A stretch of 60,102 bases of DNA from a virus (IMGVR_UViG_3300022221_000008:1-60102), one strand, 5' to 3'; numbered from the stretch's first letter, positions 38,170 through 47,634 are shown. The notes: generated from the sequence alone by a model not told the origin. Numbers and translations are program-made.

Positions 38170-38498
38170 CCCTCCTATCCGACCTACAGTCCGCGACGGC
38201 CGGCAGCCGTGAGTTGGATGCTAGAGCAGCGCTCGCTGTCGGGTGGGTACATCAGCCAAATGTTGCCCATAATTTCAAGTGGCGTGATCCTGAAGGCTTC
38301 GACCGTCCCAACATCCCCCACTACACCACTTCCCTGGACTCGAAGCTGCCGGGCGAAAACATTGTGCAGGTCCATTACGATGGCGACAATTGGATTGCTT
38401 ACCACCGTGGCGAAGACTTTGGGTCGTTCATAGGCATCGGCAGGACGGAAGCCCTGGCCCGCCGAGCGGCATGTCTCAAGGCAAGGGAGAAAGACTGA
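38166..38498 (+). CDS. Phage ABA-sandwich-like protein
   Basis: A 110-residue protein. HYTTSLDSKLPGE, VHYDGDNWIAYHRG and RTEALARRAACLKARE follow the order strand-strand-helix seen in a common small phage family (phage ABA sandwich), where a substrate-like W-x-A strand is followed by a T/R-EAL-A-R-A-A-L-KA helix. The role is unknown. Confidence 0.62.
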   Translation: MTLLSDLQSATAGSRELDARAALAVGWVHQPNVAHNFKWRDPEGFDRPNIPHYTTSLDSKLPGENIVQVHYDGDNWIAYHRGEDFGSFIGIGRTEALARRAACLKAREKD

Positions 38499-38776
38499 TG
38501 GACGACCGCAAGCTGCTGGAGCGTTTCGTCGATGGCTGGCGCGAGCTGCCGGAAGACCCGATGTGGTTCCATGAGGATGCCGTCGCCGTGGCCCTGAGAA
38601 AGGCCCGCAAGCAGGCCCTGGAGGAAGCAATGGCCGGTGAGCCCGAGTTGCCGGAATTTCTGGAATGGCTGGCTGACAGGCTGGTTCAAGTGTACGGCGA
38701 GTCCCCAAACACGGATTTTGTTCTGGGTTGTCGCCGTCGTGCCGGCATCCTGCGCGCCCTGAAGGAGAAAGACTGA
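38498..38776 (+). CDS. Unknown helical protein
   Basis: A 92-residue protein whose start overlaps the previous stop (TGATG). It is acidic and helical with LLERFVDGWRELPED and EFLEWLADRLVQVYGE. There is no recognised family. Confidence 0.5.
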   Translation: MDDRKLLERFVDGWRELPEDPMWFHEDAVAVALRKARKQALEEAMAGEPELPEFLEWLADRLVQVYGESPNTDFVLGCRRRAGILRALKEKD

Positions 38777-38870
38777 TGGCCAGCGAAGACGCGATGCAAA
38801 GGGCCCTGTCCTGAGGCACGGACGCGACTGATCCTGTGGACTTTTAGGGCGGTTTCTTGTATGGATCGCC

Positions 38871-39047
38871 ATGCCCTGGGGTCCGAAGGATGCTCGGCGC
38901 CATGACAAGGACGCCGTAACGGCGAAAAAGCAGCGCCAGTGGGCGCATGTCGCCAACGCGGTCCTGAAGCAGACGGGCGACGAGGGCCGGGCCGTCCGGG
39001 CGGCCAACAACGCGGTGCGCAACCCCAAGCAGAAGGACCGCAAGTGA
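38871..39047 (+). CDS. Basic protein of a common phage/bacterial family
   Basis: A 58-residue basic protein: MPWGPKDARRHDKDAVTAKK, RQWAHVANAVLKQ and GRAVRAANNAVRN. The block WGP-K-A-R-H-K-A, then K-RQWA-VAN, occurs in a widespread small family in phages and proteobacteria with unknown role, perhaps nucleic-acid binding. It overlaps the next start (GTGA). Confidence 0.62.
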   Translation: MPWGPKDARRHDKDAVTAKKQRQWAHVANAVLKQTGDEGRAVRAANNAVRNPKQKDRK

Positions 39048-39241
39048 GATTCCAAGCGCTGGAAACCTTCGACAGCCCCGAGACGCGCTCGACCTACGTC
39101 AAGGGGTTCTCCTACACCATCAGACCGGGGAATGAAATCCTCGCAAGGCTTGCAAAAGACTGGCTGGGACGTGGTATGATCGAGATGCACCCAGGCAGCG
39201 AACCGCCATCGAATGTCGCGGGCCAGGGCATCGTCACCTAG
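39044..39241 (+). CDS. Unknown 65-residue protein
   Basis: It starts at GTG 39044. It carries FDSPETRSTYVKGFSYTIRPG, a short beta-rich peptide. It lies ahead of the tail cluster and may be a small virion component. Confidence 0.5.
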   Translation: MRFQALETFDSPETRSTYVKGFSYTIRPGNEILARLAKDWLGRGMIEMHPGSEPPSNVAGQGIVT

Positions 39242-39251
39242 GAGCCCCCCC

Positions 39252-39632
39252 ATGGCAGTTACCCACCCCTCCTCGATGCGCAACCTCATTGCCGATACCG
39301 TCACGGCCCAGGTCGATGTCGGCTCGACCTTCGGACAGCTTCTTCTCCAGGCTTCCGGCTCGACCACCTTGGCGACCCACACCATGGCCTCGACCGCCTT
39401 CGGCGCCGCCTCGACCGGTGTCTGCACGGCCGCCGCGATCGTCGATGCGACCGTTCTGGTCGCCGGAACCGCCACGATCGGCCTGATTCAGTCCGCCACC
39501 CAGGCCAACGAAGTGCTGTCCTGCTCGATCACCTCCACCGGCGGCGGCGGCGATATCGAGCTGTCCTCGAACGTCCTTTCGACCGGTCAGACGGTTTCGA
39601 TCACTGCGCTGTCCTATACGGCGCCGAACTGA
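39252..39632 (+). CDS. Small virion protein, serine- and threonine-rich
   Basis: A 126-residue protein with TAGGAG before ATG 39252. It is alanine-, serine- and threonine-rich with short strands and resembles the proteins at 43891 and 54290 in style. Tandem DVGSTFGQ and GGGDIEL blocks look like a small jellyroll. It is probably part of the tail or head surface. Confidence 0.58.
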   Translation: MAVTHPSSMRNLIADTVTAQVDVGSTFGQLLLQASGSTTLATHTMASTAFGAASTGVCTAAAIVDATVLVAGTATIGLIQSATQANEVLSCSITSTGGGGDIELSSNVLSTGQTVSITALSYTAPN

Positions 39633-39635
39633 TGA

Positions 39636-40520
39636 ATGGTCGCGCACGTCAACACCTCCACGGGTGATGTTACTTCGGCAAGCACGAACGTCGCCTTCGA
39701 TCTGCCGTCGCACTCCTCCGGCCATCTGATCTGTGCCGATCTGGCCTTCTCGACCCCGACCTCCTCGGGCTTCACCGTCACGCCGACCAGCGACTTCACG
39801 GAGCTCTTCGATGTCTTCATTTCCGCCGCCTCCAACGCAGCGGCGGGCTCCTGGTACGGCCTCGCGCCCGCAGGGGGCTTCAGTACGGCGATCACCTTCA
39901 CGGCTAGCGAGAGCGTAGGCGTTTCCTGGGTCACGTCGAATTATTCCGACCCCGATCCCACGACTCCCATTGCCTCGATCGGCGCCCTCAACAGTGGCAA
40001 CAGCAGCGCCCCTCAGGCGCTCGCGACGGCGATTCCGAACGACAATTCAATCGTCCGCGCCGTCTGGGCCAACGACGACGACGACTTTCTCACGGTAACC
40101 GCCACCGGCATGACCCTGCGGGGCGAGGCCGGTGCCGCCACGCCCTCGAACGGCCGCCATATCGCGGTGGCCGACGAGGCGCTCTCCTCGGGTTCCTCGG
40201 CCGCCAAGACCTCCAATATGGCGGCCGAGGAATGGGTTGCCTGGCAATACGTGATCAACCCGATCCTGACCTCTTACGAAACTTCATCGGCGGCCAAGAC
40301 CAAGGATGACGCGGGTTCCGATCTGGCCTCTTGCGATGTCTTCCTGATCAACGAGACCAACCCGCCGACCTTCGGGGATTACGTTCTCTCCAGCACCGCG
40401 ACGGGCGTCTATCAGTTTACCGGACTGGCGACCGCCGAACTGGTGCGGGCCATCGCGTTCAAGGACGGGTCAACTGACGTGATGGACGTTACGGACCCCC
40501 TGACCCCAACGGAGACTTAA
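39636..40520 (+). CDS. Virion structural protein, tail-fibre-like
   Basis: A 294-residue protein, serine-, threonine- and alanine-rich and almost entirely beta. The order of strands (FTVTPTSDFTELFDVF, ITFTASESVGVSWVTSNY) suggests an Ig- or jellyroll-like fold. The C-terminal domain with VFLINETNPPTFG and YQFTGLA resembles the linker domain also seen in the 1004-residue protein (SYEVDVKTFDEGG and on). It is probably a tail appendage. Confidence 0.58.
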   Translation: MVAHVNTSTGDVTSASTNVAFDLPSHSSGHLICADLAFSTPTSSGFTVTPTSDFTELFDVFISAASNAAAGSWYGLAPAGGFSTAITFTASESVGVSWVTSNYSDPDPTTPIASIGALNSGNSSAPQALATAIPNDNSIVRAVWANDDDDFLTVTATGMTLRGEAGAATPSNGRHIAVADEALSSGSSAAKTSNMAAEEWVAWQYVINPILTSYETSSAAKTKDDAGSDLASCDVFLINETNPPTFGDYVLSSTATGVYQFTGLATAELVRAIAFKDGSTDVMDVTDPLTPTET

Positions 40521-40521
40521 C

Positions 40522-40863
40522 ATGGCAACCTCGACTTTCTGGATGCTGGAGACGATCAAACAGGTCCGCGCCGATATTGCGCCGGGCATCTCGGGCTGGC
40601 AGCCAGGGACGGAAGGCCAGGGCGTGCGCGACCTGATCGCGACCGCTGAAGTGACGGTCGGCGTGCCCGAGTCCGACCGCACCAATATCCGCGTTTGGCT
40701 GATCGACCGTCTTCTGGTCGTGGTTGCGCCGCCGTTCCGCGAACTCGGGCTTGAAGCTTGGGAAGATCAGCTCCCGCGCGGGCAGTTCAACGCGGCCATG
40801 ATCGCCGTCGAAGCCAGCCTGCAAGACCAATACGACGACGAGCAGGCGGAAGAGCCGGATTGA
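40522..40863 (+). CDS. Unknown 113-residue protein
   Basis: It lies between two structural genes with one- and three-base gaps. It is mostly helical, hydrophobic in the centre (IRVWLIDRLLVVVAPPF) and acidic at the end (DEQAEEPD). It may be a chaperone or assembly factor for the large neighbour. Confidence 0.5.
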   Translation: MATSTFWMLETIKQVRADIAPGISGWQPGTEGQGVRDLIATAEVTVGVPESDRTNIRVWLIDRLLVVVAPPFRELGLEAWEDQLPRGQFNAAMIAVEASLQDQYDDEQAEEPD

Positions 40864-40866
40864 TAG

Positions 40867-43800
40867 ATGGCTTTTCGCTATCCATCGGCGGGACACTACA
40901 CCTTTGCCGCGTCGGCGAGCGGCGATGTAGCGGAGCTGCTCTATACCGATCCGGTTGCGACCGATGCGACCCTGCCGCAGACCGCCAACACCGGCCGGCG
41001 GTGGAACTGGGAAGACGCCGACACGCCTTCGACGGATGTCGGCCCGACTTCGGGCGAGGGCGGCTCGCCCGAGGGCTATCTCTATACCGAAGCTTCCAGC
41101 CCGGCCGCCGCTGGCGATGTCTTTTGGATCGAGAAGGAAGACCCGGCTTCGGCCGGCAATCCCATCGCCTACGACGCCTCGACGAACGACATCACGGTCG
41201 AGTTTTCGACCAATCAGCGTGGCGACGAGAATATCGCCGAAATTCAAGTCTACACCAATGAGGCCGGCGCCGGTTGGGTCGCGCGGGGGACGGACTTCGG
41301 CGGCGGCGACGTGGCCACGGCCGGCACGCAAATCTGGCGCCAGCGCAGCGTCGATCTTACGGGCCTGATCAGCAATGCGTCGACCCGTATCGCCATCCGG
41401 GTCACTCTCGTTACGACGACGAGCCTTTTTCACCAGGATGTCGGCCTCGATCGCATCGCCTGGATCGGCATCGATTCGGTTTCTTACGAAGTCGACGTCA
41501 AGACTTTCGATGAGGGCGGCACGGCCCTTTCGGGCGTCACGGTCGATCTCTGGAAAGATACCGGCAGCAATACGCTGGAGTTCAAGAAGCGAACCTACTC
41601 CGACGGCAGCGGCCTGGCGACCCTCGCCGACCTGACCGACAATGCCGCGACCCATTTCGTCGTCGCTTCCAAGGCCCTGGAGCTGAAGGCCAGCTACGTC
41701 GAGAGCGGCAGCGCAACGATCACCTCGGCCTCGGGAACGACGATTTCGGTCAGCCTCGGCCAGACCGTCACGAAAGCGCGAACGCTCTGCTGGTACAGCC
41801 TCCGGGGCGGCAACACCTCGGCCATCACGCGGCCCCGCCGGCATAAGTTTAGAACGCAAATCAGCAGCGACGGCACGAAGATCGAGTTTATTCGGCTCGA
41901 AGCCGCCTCGGCCGAGGACGTGATCCTCGATTGGACCGTGGTCGAGCTGGCCACGGGGGTCCTGAAAAGCCTTCAGGAGGTCACGCTTCAGTCGTCGACT
42001 TCGAGCGCGACGGTCAATTCGACCATTACGGCAGTCGATCCCGAACGCACCGTGCTCCTGGTGTCGGAGTCCTACGACGCGACGACGGAAGCCGACCAGG
42101 ACGTGGCGGCCACCTATGCGTTGACGACACCGACCAACATCCAGGCCGTCGCGGCGGCGGTGTCGGGCACGACTGGACAGAATACGGCCCATATCTTCGT
42201 AGCCGAGTTCAACGGCGGCGTAAGAGTGCAACGAGGCATCGAGGATTTGGGCGCCGACGCGGCCGGGTACAACAGCACCTATGCGATCCGCAGCATCGGC
42301 GACAACCCTGCCATCGTGGGCGGCCTGGGGTTGCGCGGCGGCAGCTTCTCGGTTGGCCGCAATACTTCCATGGTGTCCCTGGAGAACAGCACCAGTATTC
42401 GCATTCAGCGCACGGACATCGGGACGCGGATCGCGGGGGCGCAAGCTTGGCAGGTCATTGAAATACTCGACCGGGAAAGGACCGTTCAACAGGGGACGAT
42501 TTCTTTTGCAAGCGGAGACGCTTCGCAGAACCCGACTTTTACGGCCCTGGGCACTTCGGCCACGATGTTCGACATGTTCTCGGGGCGCCCCAACTCGTTC
42601 AACAGCGACACGACGGATGTCACAAGAGAGGATCAGTACCACTTTTCCGCCGCGCTCGGGGCCGACGAAGACGACGTTCTGGCCCAGCGGGTCAACGCGC
42701 TCCGCGCCTTCAGCCTGTTTTACAACGTGTTCGATTGGCGCGCCGGGACTACGGTCGAGCCGGCCAGGGCCGATGTATCCGAAAGAACCATTACCCCGCA
42801 GGAAGCCTATTCGGGAACGGTCGATCTCTACCTGAGAAGCCAGGTCGACAAGTCCGAGACGGCCGGCGATGGCGATCTCAGGCTGAGAAGCCAGGCGTCG
42901 AAAGTCTCGACCGGCATTTCGGGCAACGGCGATCTCGCCGCTTCGGCCGCTTCTCTCGCAGGCCAGGGCACTTCCCAATCGGCCGGCCAGGGCGCCCTGA
43001 CGGCCCAATCGAGCCTGGCCGGGTCCGGCACCTCGCGCTCGGTTGGTCTAGGCGCCTTGGCGGCCAACGACAATACCCTCGCGGGCCAGGGCGCCGCCGT
43101 CTCGCCGGGCAGCGGCAATCTCCAGGCAACGGCCAGCAGCCTCCAGGCAAGCGGCGGCCTGGCCGCGTCGGGCAATGGCACCCTGCCTTCCGGAGACTCC
43201 GGCTTGGCCGGCTCGGCCGATCTCCGGAGTCTCGGCGACGGCGGCCTCGCGGCCCAGGATTCAGCCCTGGCCGGTTCCGGCCTGTTGGCCAGCAGCCTGA
43301 ACGGCGGCGGCGTTCTTCCGGCCGCCGCCGCGAGCCTGATCGGAGAAGGCACCGTTGCCGCCGCCGGCAACGGCGACCTCGCCGCCTCGGCCGCCGTCCT
43401 GGTCGGTCAAGGGCTTTCGCGAAGTCTCGGCCAGGGCGCTCTTGCCACCGCCGCGAGCCTGAATGGCGAAGGCGTGATCGTCTCGGCCGACATCGCCGGT
43501 GCGGGGAGCTTGGCTTCCGGCGCGGCCCAAATGGCCGCCGGGGGCATTTCTCAAAGTCTTGGCCAGGGAAGCCCCTCCGCTGAAGATTCGGCGCTAGCCG
43601 GCGGCGGAACGTCGGTCTCGTCGGGCAACGGGAATCTTCAGGACAATTCCAGCGTTTCCGGCCAGGGCAGCGTCATCTGGCTGGCCAACGGCGCCCTTGC
43701 GGCCAACGCGGCAAATGTGGCAGGTTCCGGGGTGTCGGGAAGCGCGGGTAACGGCAGCCTGGATGTCTCATTGGCCAGTCTGGCCGGCTCGGCCGACACC

Positions 43801-43881
43801 GGGGAAACGCTCGTGACGGGGCAGCGGAACTATGCCTATCGCAGACGCCAGAGCCTCAAGTCCAACACCCGCGCCGCATAG
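40867..43881 (+). CDS. Giant repeat-bearing tail/receptor-binding protein
   Basis: A 1004-residue protein. Residues 1-220 form beta domains (RYPSAGHYTFAASASG, then EDPASAGNPIAYDA). Residues 220-660 contain further beta modules. Residues 660-980 are a run of about fifteen imperfect repeats of about 21 residues with the frame GxGxLxAxxSxLxGxGxS. The repeats would fold as a long rod, perhaps a beta-helix. It ends with GQRNYAYRRRQ. It is probably a receptor-binding spike or adhesin. Confidence 0.68.
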   Translation: MAFRYPSAGHYTFAASASGDVAELLYTDPVATDATLPQTANTGRRWNWEDADTPSTDVGPTSGEGGSPEGYLYTEASSPAAAGDVFWIEKEDPASAGNPIAYDASTNDITVEFSTNQRGDENIAEIQVYTNEAGAGWVARGTDFGGGDVATAGTQIWRQRSVDLTGLISNASTRIAIRVTLVTTTSLFHQDVGLDRIAWIGIDSVSYEVDVKTFDEGGTALSGVTVDLWKDTGSNTLEFKKRTYSDGSGLATLADLTDNAATHFVVASKALELKASYVESGSATITSASGTTISVSLGQTVTKARTLCWYSLRGGNTSAITRPRRHKFRTQISSDGTKIEFIRLEAASAEDVILDWTVVELATGVLKSLQEVTLQSSTSSATVNSTITAVDPERTVLLVSESYDATTEADQDVAATYALTTPTNIQAVAAAVSGTTGQNTAHIFVAEFNGGVRVQRGIEDLGADAAGYNSTYAIRSIGDNPAIVGGLGLRGGSFSVGRNTSMVSLENSTSIRIQRTDIGTRIAGAQAWQVIEILDRERTVQQGTISFASGDASQNPTFTALGTSATMFDMFSGRPNSFNSDTTDVTREDQYHFSAALGADEDDVLAQRVNALRAFSLFYNVFDWRAGTTVEPARADVSERTITPQEAYSGTVDLYLRSQVDKSETAGDGDLRLRSQASKVSTGISGNGDLAASAASLAGQGTSQSAGQGALTAQSSLAGSGTSRSVGLGALAANDNTLAGQGAAVSPGSGNLQATASSLQASGGLAASGNGTLPSGDSGLAGSADLRSLGDGGLAAQDSALAGSGLLASSLNGGGVLPAAAASLIGEGTVAAAGNGDLAASAAVLVGQGLSRSLGQGALATAASLNGEGVIVSADIAGAGSLASGAAQMAAGGISQSLGQGSPSAEDSALAGGGTSVSSGNGNLQDNSSVSGQGSVIWLANGALAANAANVAGSGVSGSAGNGSLDVSLASLAGSADTGETLVTGQRNYAYRRRQSLKSNTRAA
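42834..43800. repeat. Tandem glycine-leucine repeats in the giant tail protein
   Basis: Units of about 60-66 bases encode GxGxLxAxxSxLxGxGxSxSxG. They are degenerate at the DNA level but obvious in the protein. Change of copy number by recombination would alter rod length. Confidence 0.75.
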
Positions 43882-43890
43882 GAGAAGCCC

Positions 43891-44253
43891 ATGACCAGCC
43901 GTGCCTTCGAACCCTTCAAGATGATCGCGGGCACCACCGCGCCATCGCTCCAGGTCGGCGCCACGAACGTCTTCGTCTCGACCGCCTCGGCCTTGGAATC
44001 GACCGCCTTGAAGCGAGTCTGGCAGGGTCCGTCGGGCCGCGCGGTCAGGGTCGCGGAGAAGGACGGGCGCGATTTCTGGCTCAACTTCGGCTCTTCGGCC
44101 ATCACGGCCGGCGGCTCGACCGATTCCCTGCTGTTTTTGGGCGGCACCGTCGAAACCCAGCGCCTGGAGCCCGGCTGGACCCATGTGGCCATGCGGTCGG
44201 TTTCGACCTCGACCGGCGCCGTGGTCAACATCACCCTCGGCTATGGAGGCTGA
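43891..44253 (+). CDS. Small virion protein
   Basis: A 120-residue beta-rich protein starting MTSRAFEPFKMIAGTTAPSL. It ends VNITLGYGG. It resembles the protein at 39252 in style and lies between the giant tail gene and a coiled-coil protein. It is likely a head or tail surface protein. Confidence 0.55.
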   Translation: MTSRAFEPFKMIAGTTAPSLQVGATNVFVSTASALESTALKRVWQGPSGRAVRVAEKDGRDFWLNFGSSAITAGGSTDSLLFLGGTVETQRLEPGWTHVAMRSVSTSTGAVVNITLGYGG

Positions 44254-44254
44254 C

Positions 44255-44794
44255 ATGCCGGCCCGCCACATTTCGACCACCGACATTCCCAGCGACGTGC
44301 TGATTTCCCTGGCGCGCGATCCCGACCAGTTCGAGAAGGGCATCCGGCGCTGGCAGGAAGCCGAAACCACCGCCAAGCGGGAGCAAAGGCGCCTCGCCGA
44401 GGTCGAGAAGAAGGCCTTGACGGCAACCGCCGCCCTGGAGGCCCTCAAGGCCGCCCACGAGGAAAGGGTCGCCGAGCGCGAACGGGTCTTCGCGATCCGT
44501 CAGGAAGCCCTCGATCAGCGGGAAACCAAGATCAACCAGCATGCGGCCCGCGACACCGAGGCTCGCCAAGTCCTCAAGGCCGACCGTGAGGAACTGGAGA
44601 ACGCCACCAAACAGTTGCAAGAAGGCGAAAGGCGCCTGAGCGACCGCGAGGTGGAGCTAGATAACCGGGCCGAAAAATTGAAGGCGGACGAGATCGCCTT
44701 GGCGGCGGTCGAAACCTTGATGAAGGAGCGCGAAGCCCGTCACAAGGCCCAATGGGTCGAACTCCAGGAGCGACTCAAGGGCTTTGCTTGGTGA
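44255..44794 (+). CDS. Coiled-coil protein ahead of the sugar operon
   Basis: A 179-residue protein from ATG 44255. After MPARHISTTDIPSDVLISLA, residues 25-170 are a continuous charged helix (AEVEKKALTATAALEALKAA, ERRLSDREVELDN) with coiled-coil spacing. It has the look of a tail or scaffold-type helical protein. It overlaps the sugar nucleotidyltransferase start as GTGA, so the sugar operon is translationally linked to the virion genes. Confidence 0.6.
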   Translation: MPARHISTTDIPSDVLISLARDPDQFEKGIRRWQEAETTAKREQRRLAEVEKKALTATAALEALKAAHEERVAERERVFAIRQEALDQRETKINQHAARDTEARQVLKADREELENATKQLQEGERRLSDREVELDNRAEKLKADEIALAAVETLMKEREARHKAQWVELQERLKGFAW

Positions 44795-45477
44795 CACCGG
44801 TCCTGATTCAGGCGGGCGGCCGGGGGCTTCGGCTGCACCCGCTGACCGACCATAATCCCAAGCCGCTCCTGAAAGTTGGTGGTAAGCCGATCCTGGAAAC
44901 CATCATCGACGGCTTCGCGGCCCAGGGCTTCCGCCGCATCTGGCTTTCGGTCCACTACCGGGCCGACCTGATCAAGGGCCATTTCGGCGACGGCTCCGAG
45001 AAAGGCGTGAAGATCAAGTACCTGGAGGAAAAGTCCCCCCAGGGCACCGGCGGCGCGCTCAGATTGTTGCCGCGCTGGGACAAGCCCTTCATCGTTTCCA
45101 ACGCGGATGTCTTGACAAAAATCAACTATGGGCACCTAATGGAGGCACACGCGCGGGCCAATGTGCTGGCCACCGTGTGCGCCGGCCTCTACCAGCAACA
45201 GATCAAATATGGCGTCATTGATAGCGAGGATGGCCGTCTTTTGCGGGTGCGCGAGAAGCCAATCGAGAACTTCCAGGTCAACGCCGGCATCTATGTGCTC
45301 GAACCCGATGCCCGCGACTTCGCGCCCGAAGGCCCCTTCGACATGACCGACCTGATCGAACGCCTGCCCCAAGCGGGCGCCAGGGCGGGCGCGGCGGTCT
45401 ACCCCCTGACCGACTACTGGTGCGACATCGGCGGCTTCGAGGACTACGCCAGGGCCAATGCGGAGTGGAGCCATTGA
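44791..45477 (+). CDS. Sugar-1-phosphate nucleotidyltransferase (PtmE-like)
   Basis: A 228-residue protein starting at GTG 44791. LIQAGGRGLRLHPLTDHNPK followed by PKPLLKVGGKPILE is the N-terminal nucleotide-binding signature of NTP-transferases, and the later FIVSNADVLTKINY holds the metal-binding Asp. It would join a sugar-1-phosphate to a nucleotide. In the legionaminic pathway this step makes GDP-GlcN (PtmE). The usual N-terminal CBS domains of PtmE are absent, so this is the catalytic domain only. Sugar and nucleotide are inferred from the neighbours. Confidence 0.75.
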   Translation: MTPVLIQAGGRGLRLHPLTDHNPKPLLKVGGKPILETIIDGFAAQGFRRIWLSVHYRADLIKGHFGDGSEKGVKIKYLEEKSPQGTGGALRLLPRWDKPFIVSNADVLTKINYGHLMEAHARANVLATVCAGLYQQQIKYGVIDSEDGRLLRVREKPIENFQVNAGIYVLEPDARDFAPEGPFDMTDLIERLPQAGARAGAAVYPLTDYWCDIGGFEDYARANAEWSH

Positions 45478-46046
45478 GCGTTCTGGGCCTGATCCCCGCG
45501 AGGGGCGGTTCCAAGCGCATCCCGCGCAAGAACATCCGCCTTCTGGGCGAACACCCCTTGGTGCTCTGGACCATCTATCAGGCCAAGGAATCGGTCATGC
45601 TCGACGGCCTGGCGGTTTCGACCGAGGACCGGGAGATCGCCGATCTCTGCTGCGTTCATTGCGACGTGATCCGCCGCCCGCCAGAAATGGCCCACGATAC
45701 CGCCTCGTCCTATCCCCTGATGCTTCATGCGCTCGACCTCTGCGGCGGGGCCTACGAGTATCTCTGCCTCCTGCAGCCGACCAGCCCCTTCCGGGACGCC
45801 GACGATATCGACCAGTGCATCGCGGCCCTGAAGGTTTCGGGCGCCCCCGCCATGGCCTCCTTCACGCAAGGCGGTAAGGTGCCCAACGGCGCCATCTATG
45901 CCGCCCACACGTCCTGGCTAAGGGAGGGCGGGAACTTCGACGGCCCGGCGGTGGAGCCCTTCTGGATGCCGCCCGAAAGAAGTTTGGATATCGACACCGA
46001 GGACGACTGGAGCGAGGCCGAAACGGCCCTGATGGCAATGGCATGA
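45474..46046 (+). CDS. CMP-nonulosonate synthetase (NeuA/LegF-like)
   Basis: A 190-residue protein from TTG 45474, overlapping the previous stop. VLGLIPARGGSKRIPRKNI is the CTP-binding signature of acylneuraminate cytidylyltransferases; LLQPTSPFRDADDID is their second block. These enzymes attach CMP to a nine-carbon acidic sugar. About 40 residues shorter than cellular versions, mainly in the C-terminal half. It supplies the activated donor for transfer to a glycan. Confidence 0.8.
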   Translation: MSVLGLIPARGGSKRIPRKNIRLLGEHPLVLWTIYQAKESVMLDGLAVSTEDREIADLCCVHCDVIRRPPEMAHDTASSYPLMLHALDLCGGAYEYLCLLQPTSPFRDADDIDQCIAALKVSGAPAMASFTQGGKVPNGAIYAAHTSWLREGGNFDGPAVEPFWMPPERSLDIDTEDDWSEAETALMAMA

Positions 46047-46990
46047 ACCCTTTCCAGGACCGCTACGACGCCTGCAACGGCGGCACCAATGCATCGAAAT
46101 ATGCCGAATTGCCCGATTTTCCGTGCATTATCGACGTGGAATTGACCTCTTCGTGCAATTTCAGGTGCTTGATGTGTCCCACCGGCAACAGATCGCTAAA
46201 GCGTCCTGCGGTTCTCATGACGGACAAGACCTTGCTGGCGATTATCGACCAGTGTGTGGAGCACGATACGGCGCTGCGCTTTATCGGCTGGGGCGAGCCG
46301 ACGCTGCATCCCGTCCTGGTCCCGGCCTTGCGGCAGGCCAGGGGCCTTCTGACGCACATCAACACCAACGGCTCCAAGATCACGCCGGAATTCGCCTTTG
46401 ACCTCGTGGAGGCCGGACTTTCCTCGATCAAGTTCTCTTTCCAGGGCGTCGATGCGGAATCCTACGAGGAGATGCGGCAGATCAGGTTTTTCGAGGGCAT
46501 GCTGAAGGCCATCAAGGTCATGCGAAGCGCACGCGGCGACAGAGCCCTGCCCTACATCGCGGCCTCGACCTCCATCACCTACGAGACGCCCAAGATGGTC
46601 GAGGACTTCCGCGCCCGGCTCGGGCCGTTGGTCGATCGCCTGTCGATCGGTCACACGACCTTCGACTTCATGGACATGAGCGCCGTGCGGCTCAGGCCGG
46701 GACAAAGGGCCATGCTGGAGCGCCTCAAGGGCTTGTCGAGCGATGCCAAGCAGCACCCCAGTCCTTGCCCGGAGGTCTTCCAGAAGCTCTCCATCCAGGC
46801 CGACGGGTCGGTGGTGCTCTGCTGCAACGATTTCGATGGCACGGTCAATCTGGGAAACGTGAACGCCATCCCGCTTTCCGATCTGTGGCGCCATCCCAAG
46901 ATCGAGGCCTACCGGAAACGGCTGGTGAGGGATGATTACGACGCGCCGCTGTGCCGGGACTGCTACGACTATATGGACCTGACCGGATGA
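46043..46990 (+). CDS. Radical SAM/SPASM enzyme in the sugar operon
   Basis: A 315-residue protein. C38, C42 and C45 in [14 protein letters not shown] form the radical SAM cluster; WGEP at 83-86 is the SAM-binding motif. The C-terminal part has [12 protein letters not shown], and LCRDCYD, the cysteine layout of SPASM auxiliary clusters, and [13 protein letters not shown] is typical. SPASM enzymes modify peptides or sugars. Within this operon a role in sugar tailoring is likely. It overlaps both neighbours by four bases. Confidence 0.83.
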   Translation: MNPFQDRYDACNGGTNASKYAELPDFPCIIDVELTSSCNFRCLMCPTGNRSLKRPAVLMTDKTLLAIIDQCVEHDTALRFIGWGEPTLHPVLVPALRQARGLLTHINTNGSKITPEFAFDLVEAGLSSIKFSFQGVDAESYEEMRQIRFFEGMLKAIKVMRSARGDRALPYIAASTSITYETPKMVEDFRARLGPLVDRLSIGHTTFDFMDMSAVRLRPGQRAMLERLKGLSSDAKQHPSPCPEVFQKLSIQADGSVVLCCNDFDGTVNLGNVNAIPLSDLWRHPKIEAYRKRLVRDDYDAPLCRDCYDYMDLTG

Positions 46991-47634
46991 CCGCCCTGGC
47001 GGCTCAGTACCGGCTCAAGGTGCCGCTCGGGAAGCAAAATCTCGCCATCGACGTGGTGGTCAGCGAACTGACCACCGAGGCCGACCGGGCCGCCATCGCG
47101 GAAATAGCCCAGGGCTTCGAGACGGCGATCGATGTCGGCTGCTTTACCGGCGGGTCTTCCAGCGCCATCCTGTCGGGCGGGGCCTCACTGGTCTGCGTCG
47201 ATACCTTCCGGGGCACGGCGGGAGACTATACCGGCCGGGTGCCGGGCTGGATAGTCCTGCGTATTCTGGAGGCCCGGCTGGAACCTCACCGGGGGCGGTT
47301 TTCGGTCTTCATGGGCAGTAGCGACCAGGCCGCGAAGCTTCTCCGGCCAGCCGACTTCATCTTCATCGACGCCGCTCATGACTACAGGTCCGTGATGGCC
47401 GATATCGCCGGCTGGCTGCCCCTGGTGAAGCCGGGCGGTATTCTGGCGGGGCACGATTTCGACAAGGCCCTGCTCGACCGTCCGCGCGAAGACCTCACGC
47501 CATATCTGGACTACGAGTATTATCAGGGCTTGCATTACGGCGTCGTGGCTGCGGTGCGGGACAGCCTCGCATCCTTCCACTGCGCCGAAGACCCGGACAG
47601 CACGGTCTGGTGGACCGAAAAGGAGATGATATGA
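46987..47634 (+). CDS. Class I SAM-dependent methyltransferase
   Basis: A 215-residue protein. [16 protein letters not shown] is the glycine-rich SAM-binding loop, VCVDTFRG the acidic residue after strand 2, and [17 protein letters not shown] the motif for the metal-dependent Methyltransf_24 type. The C-terminal [10 protein letters not shown] completes the set. It may O-methylate the sugar or the product of the radical SAM enzyme. The target is inferred only from neighbours. Confidence 0.78.
   Translation: MTALAAQYRLKVPLGKQNLAIDVVVSELTTEADRAAIAEIAQGFETAIDVGCFTGGSSSAILSGGASLVCVDTFRGTAGDYTGRVPGWIVLRILEARLEPHRGRFSVFMGSSDQAAKLLRPADFIFIDAAHDYRSVMADIAGWLPLVKPGGILAGHDFDKALLDRPREDLTPYLDYEYYQGLHYGVVAAVRDSLASFHCAEDPDSTVWWTEKEMI

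Noticed and set aside
38776-38814. 12-residue frame after the gene at 38498
   Set aside because: The ATG overlaps the previous stop but the peptide is too short to support as a gene.
40489-43008. 839-residue open frame on the minus strand
   Set aside because: Antisense shadow of the giant tail protein; arginine- and glycine-rich composition is typical of a reversed GC-rich frame.
42834-43800. Possible CRISPR array in the tail gene
   Set aside because: Repeats are degenerate at DNA level but regular in protein, so they are coding repeats.
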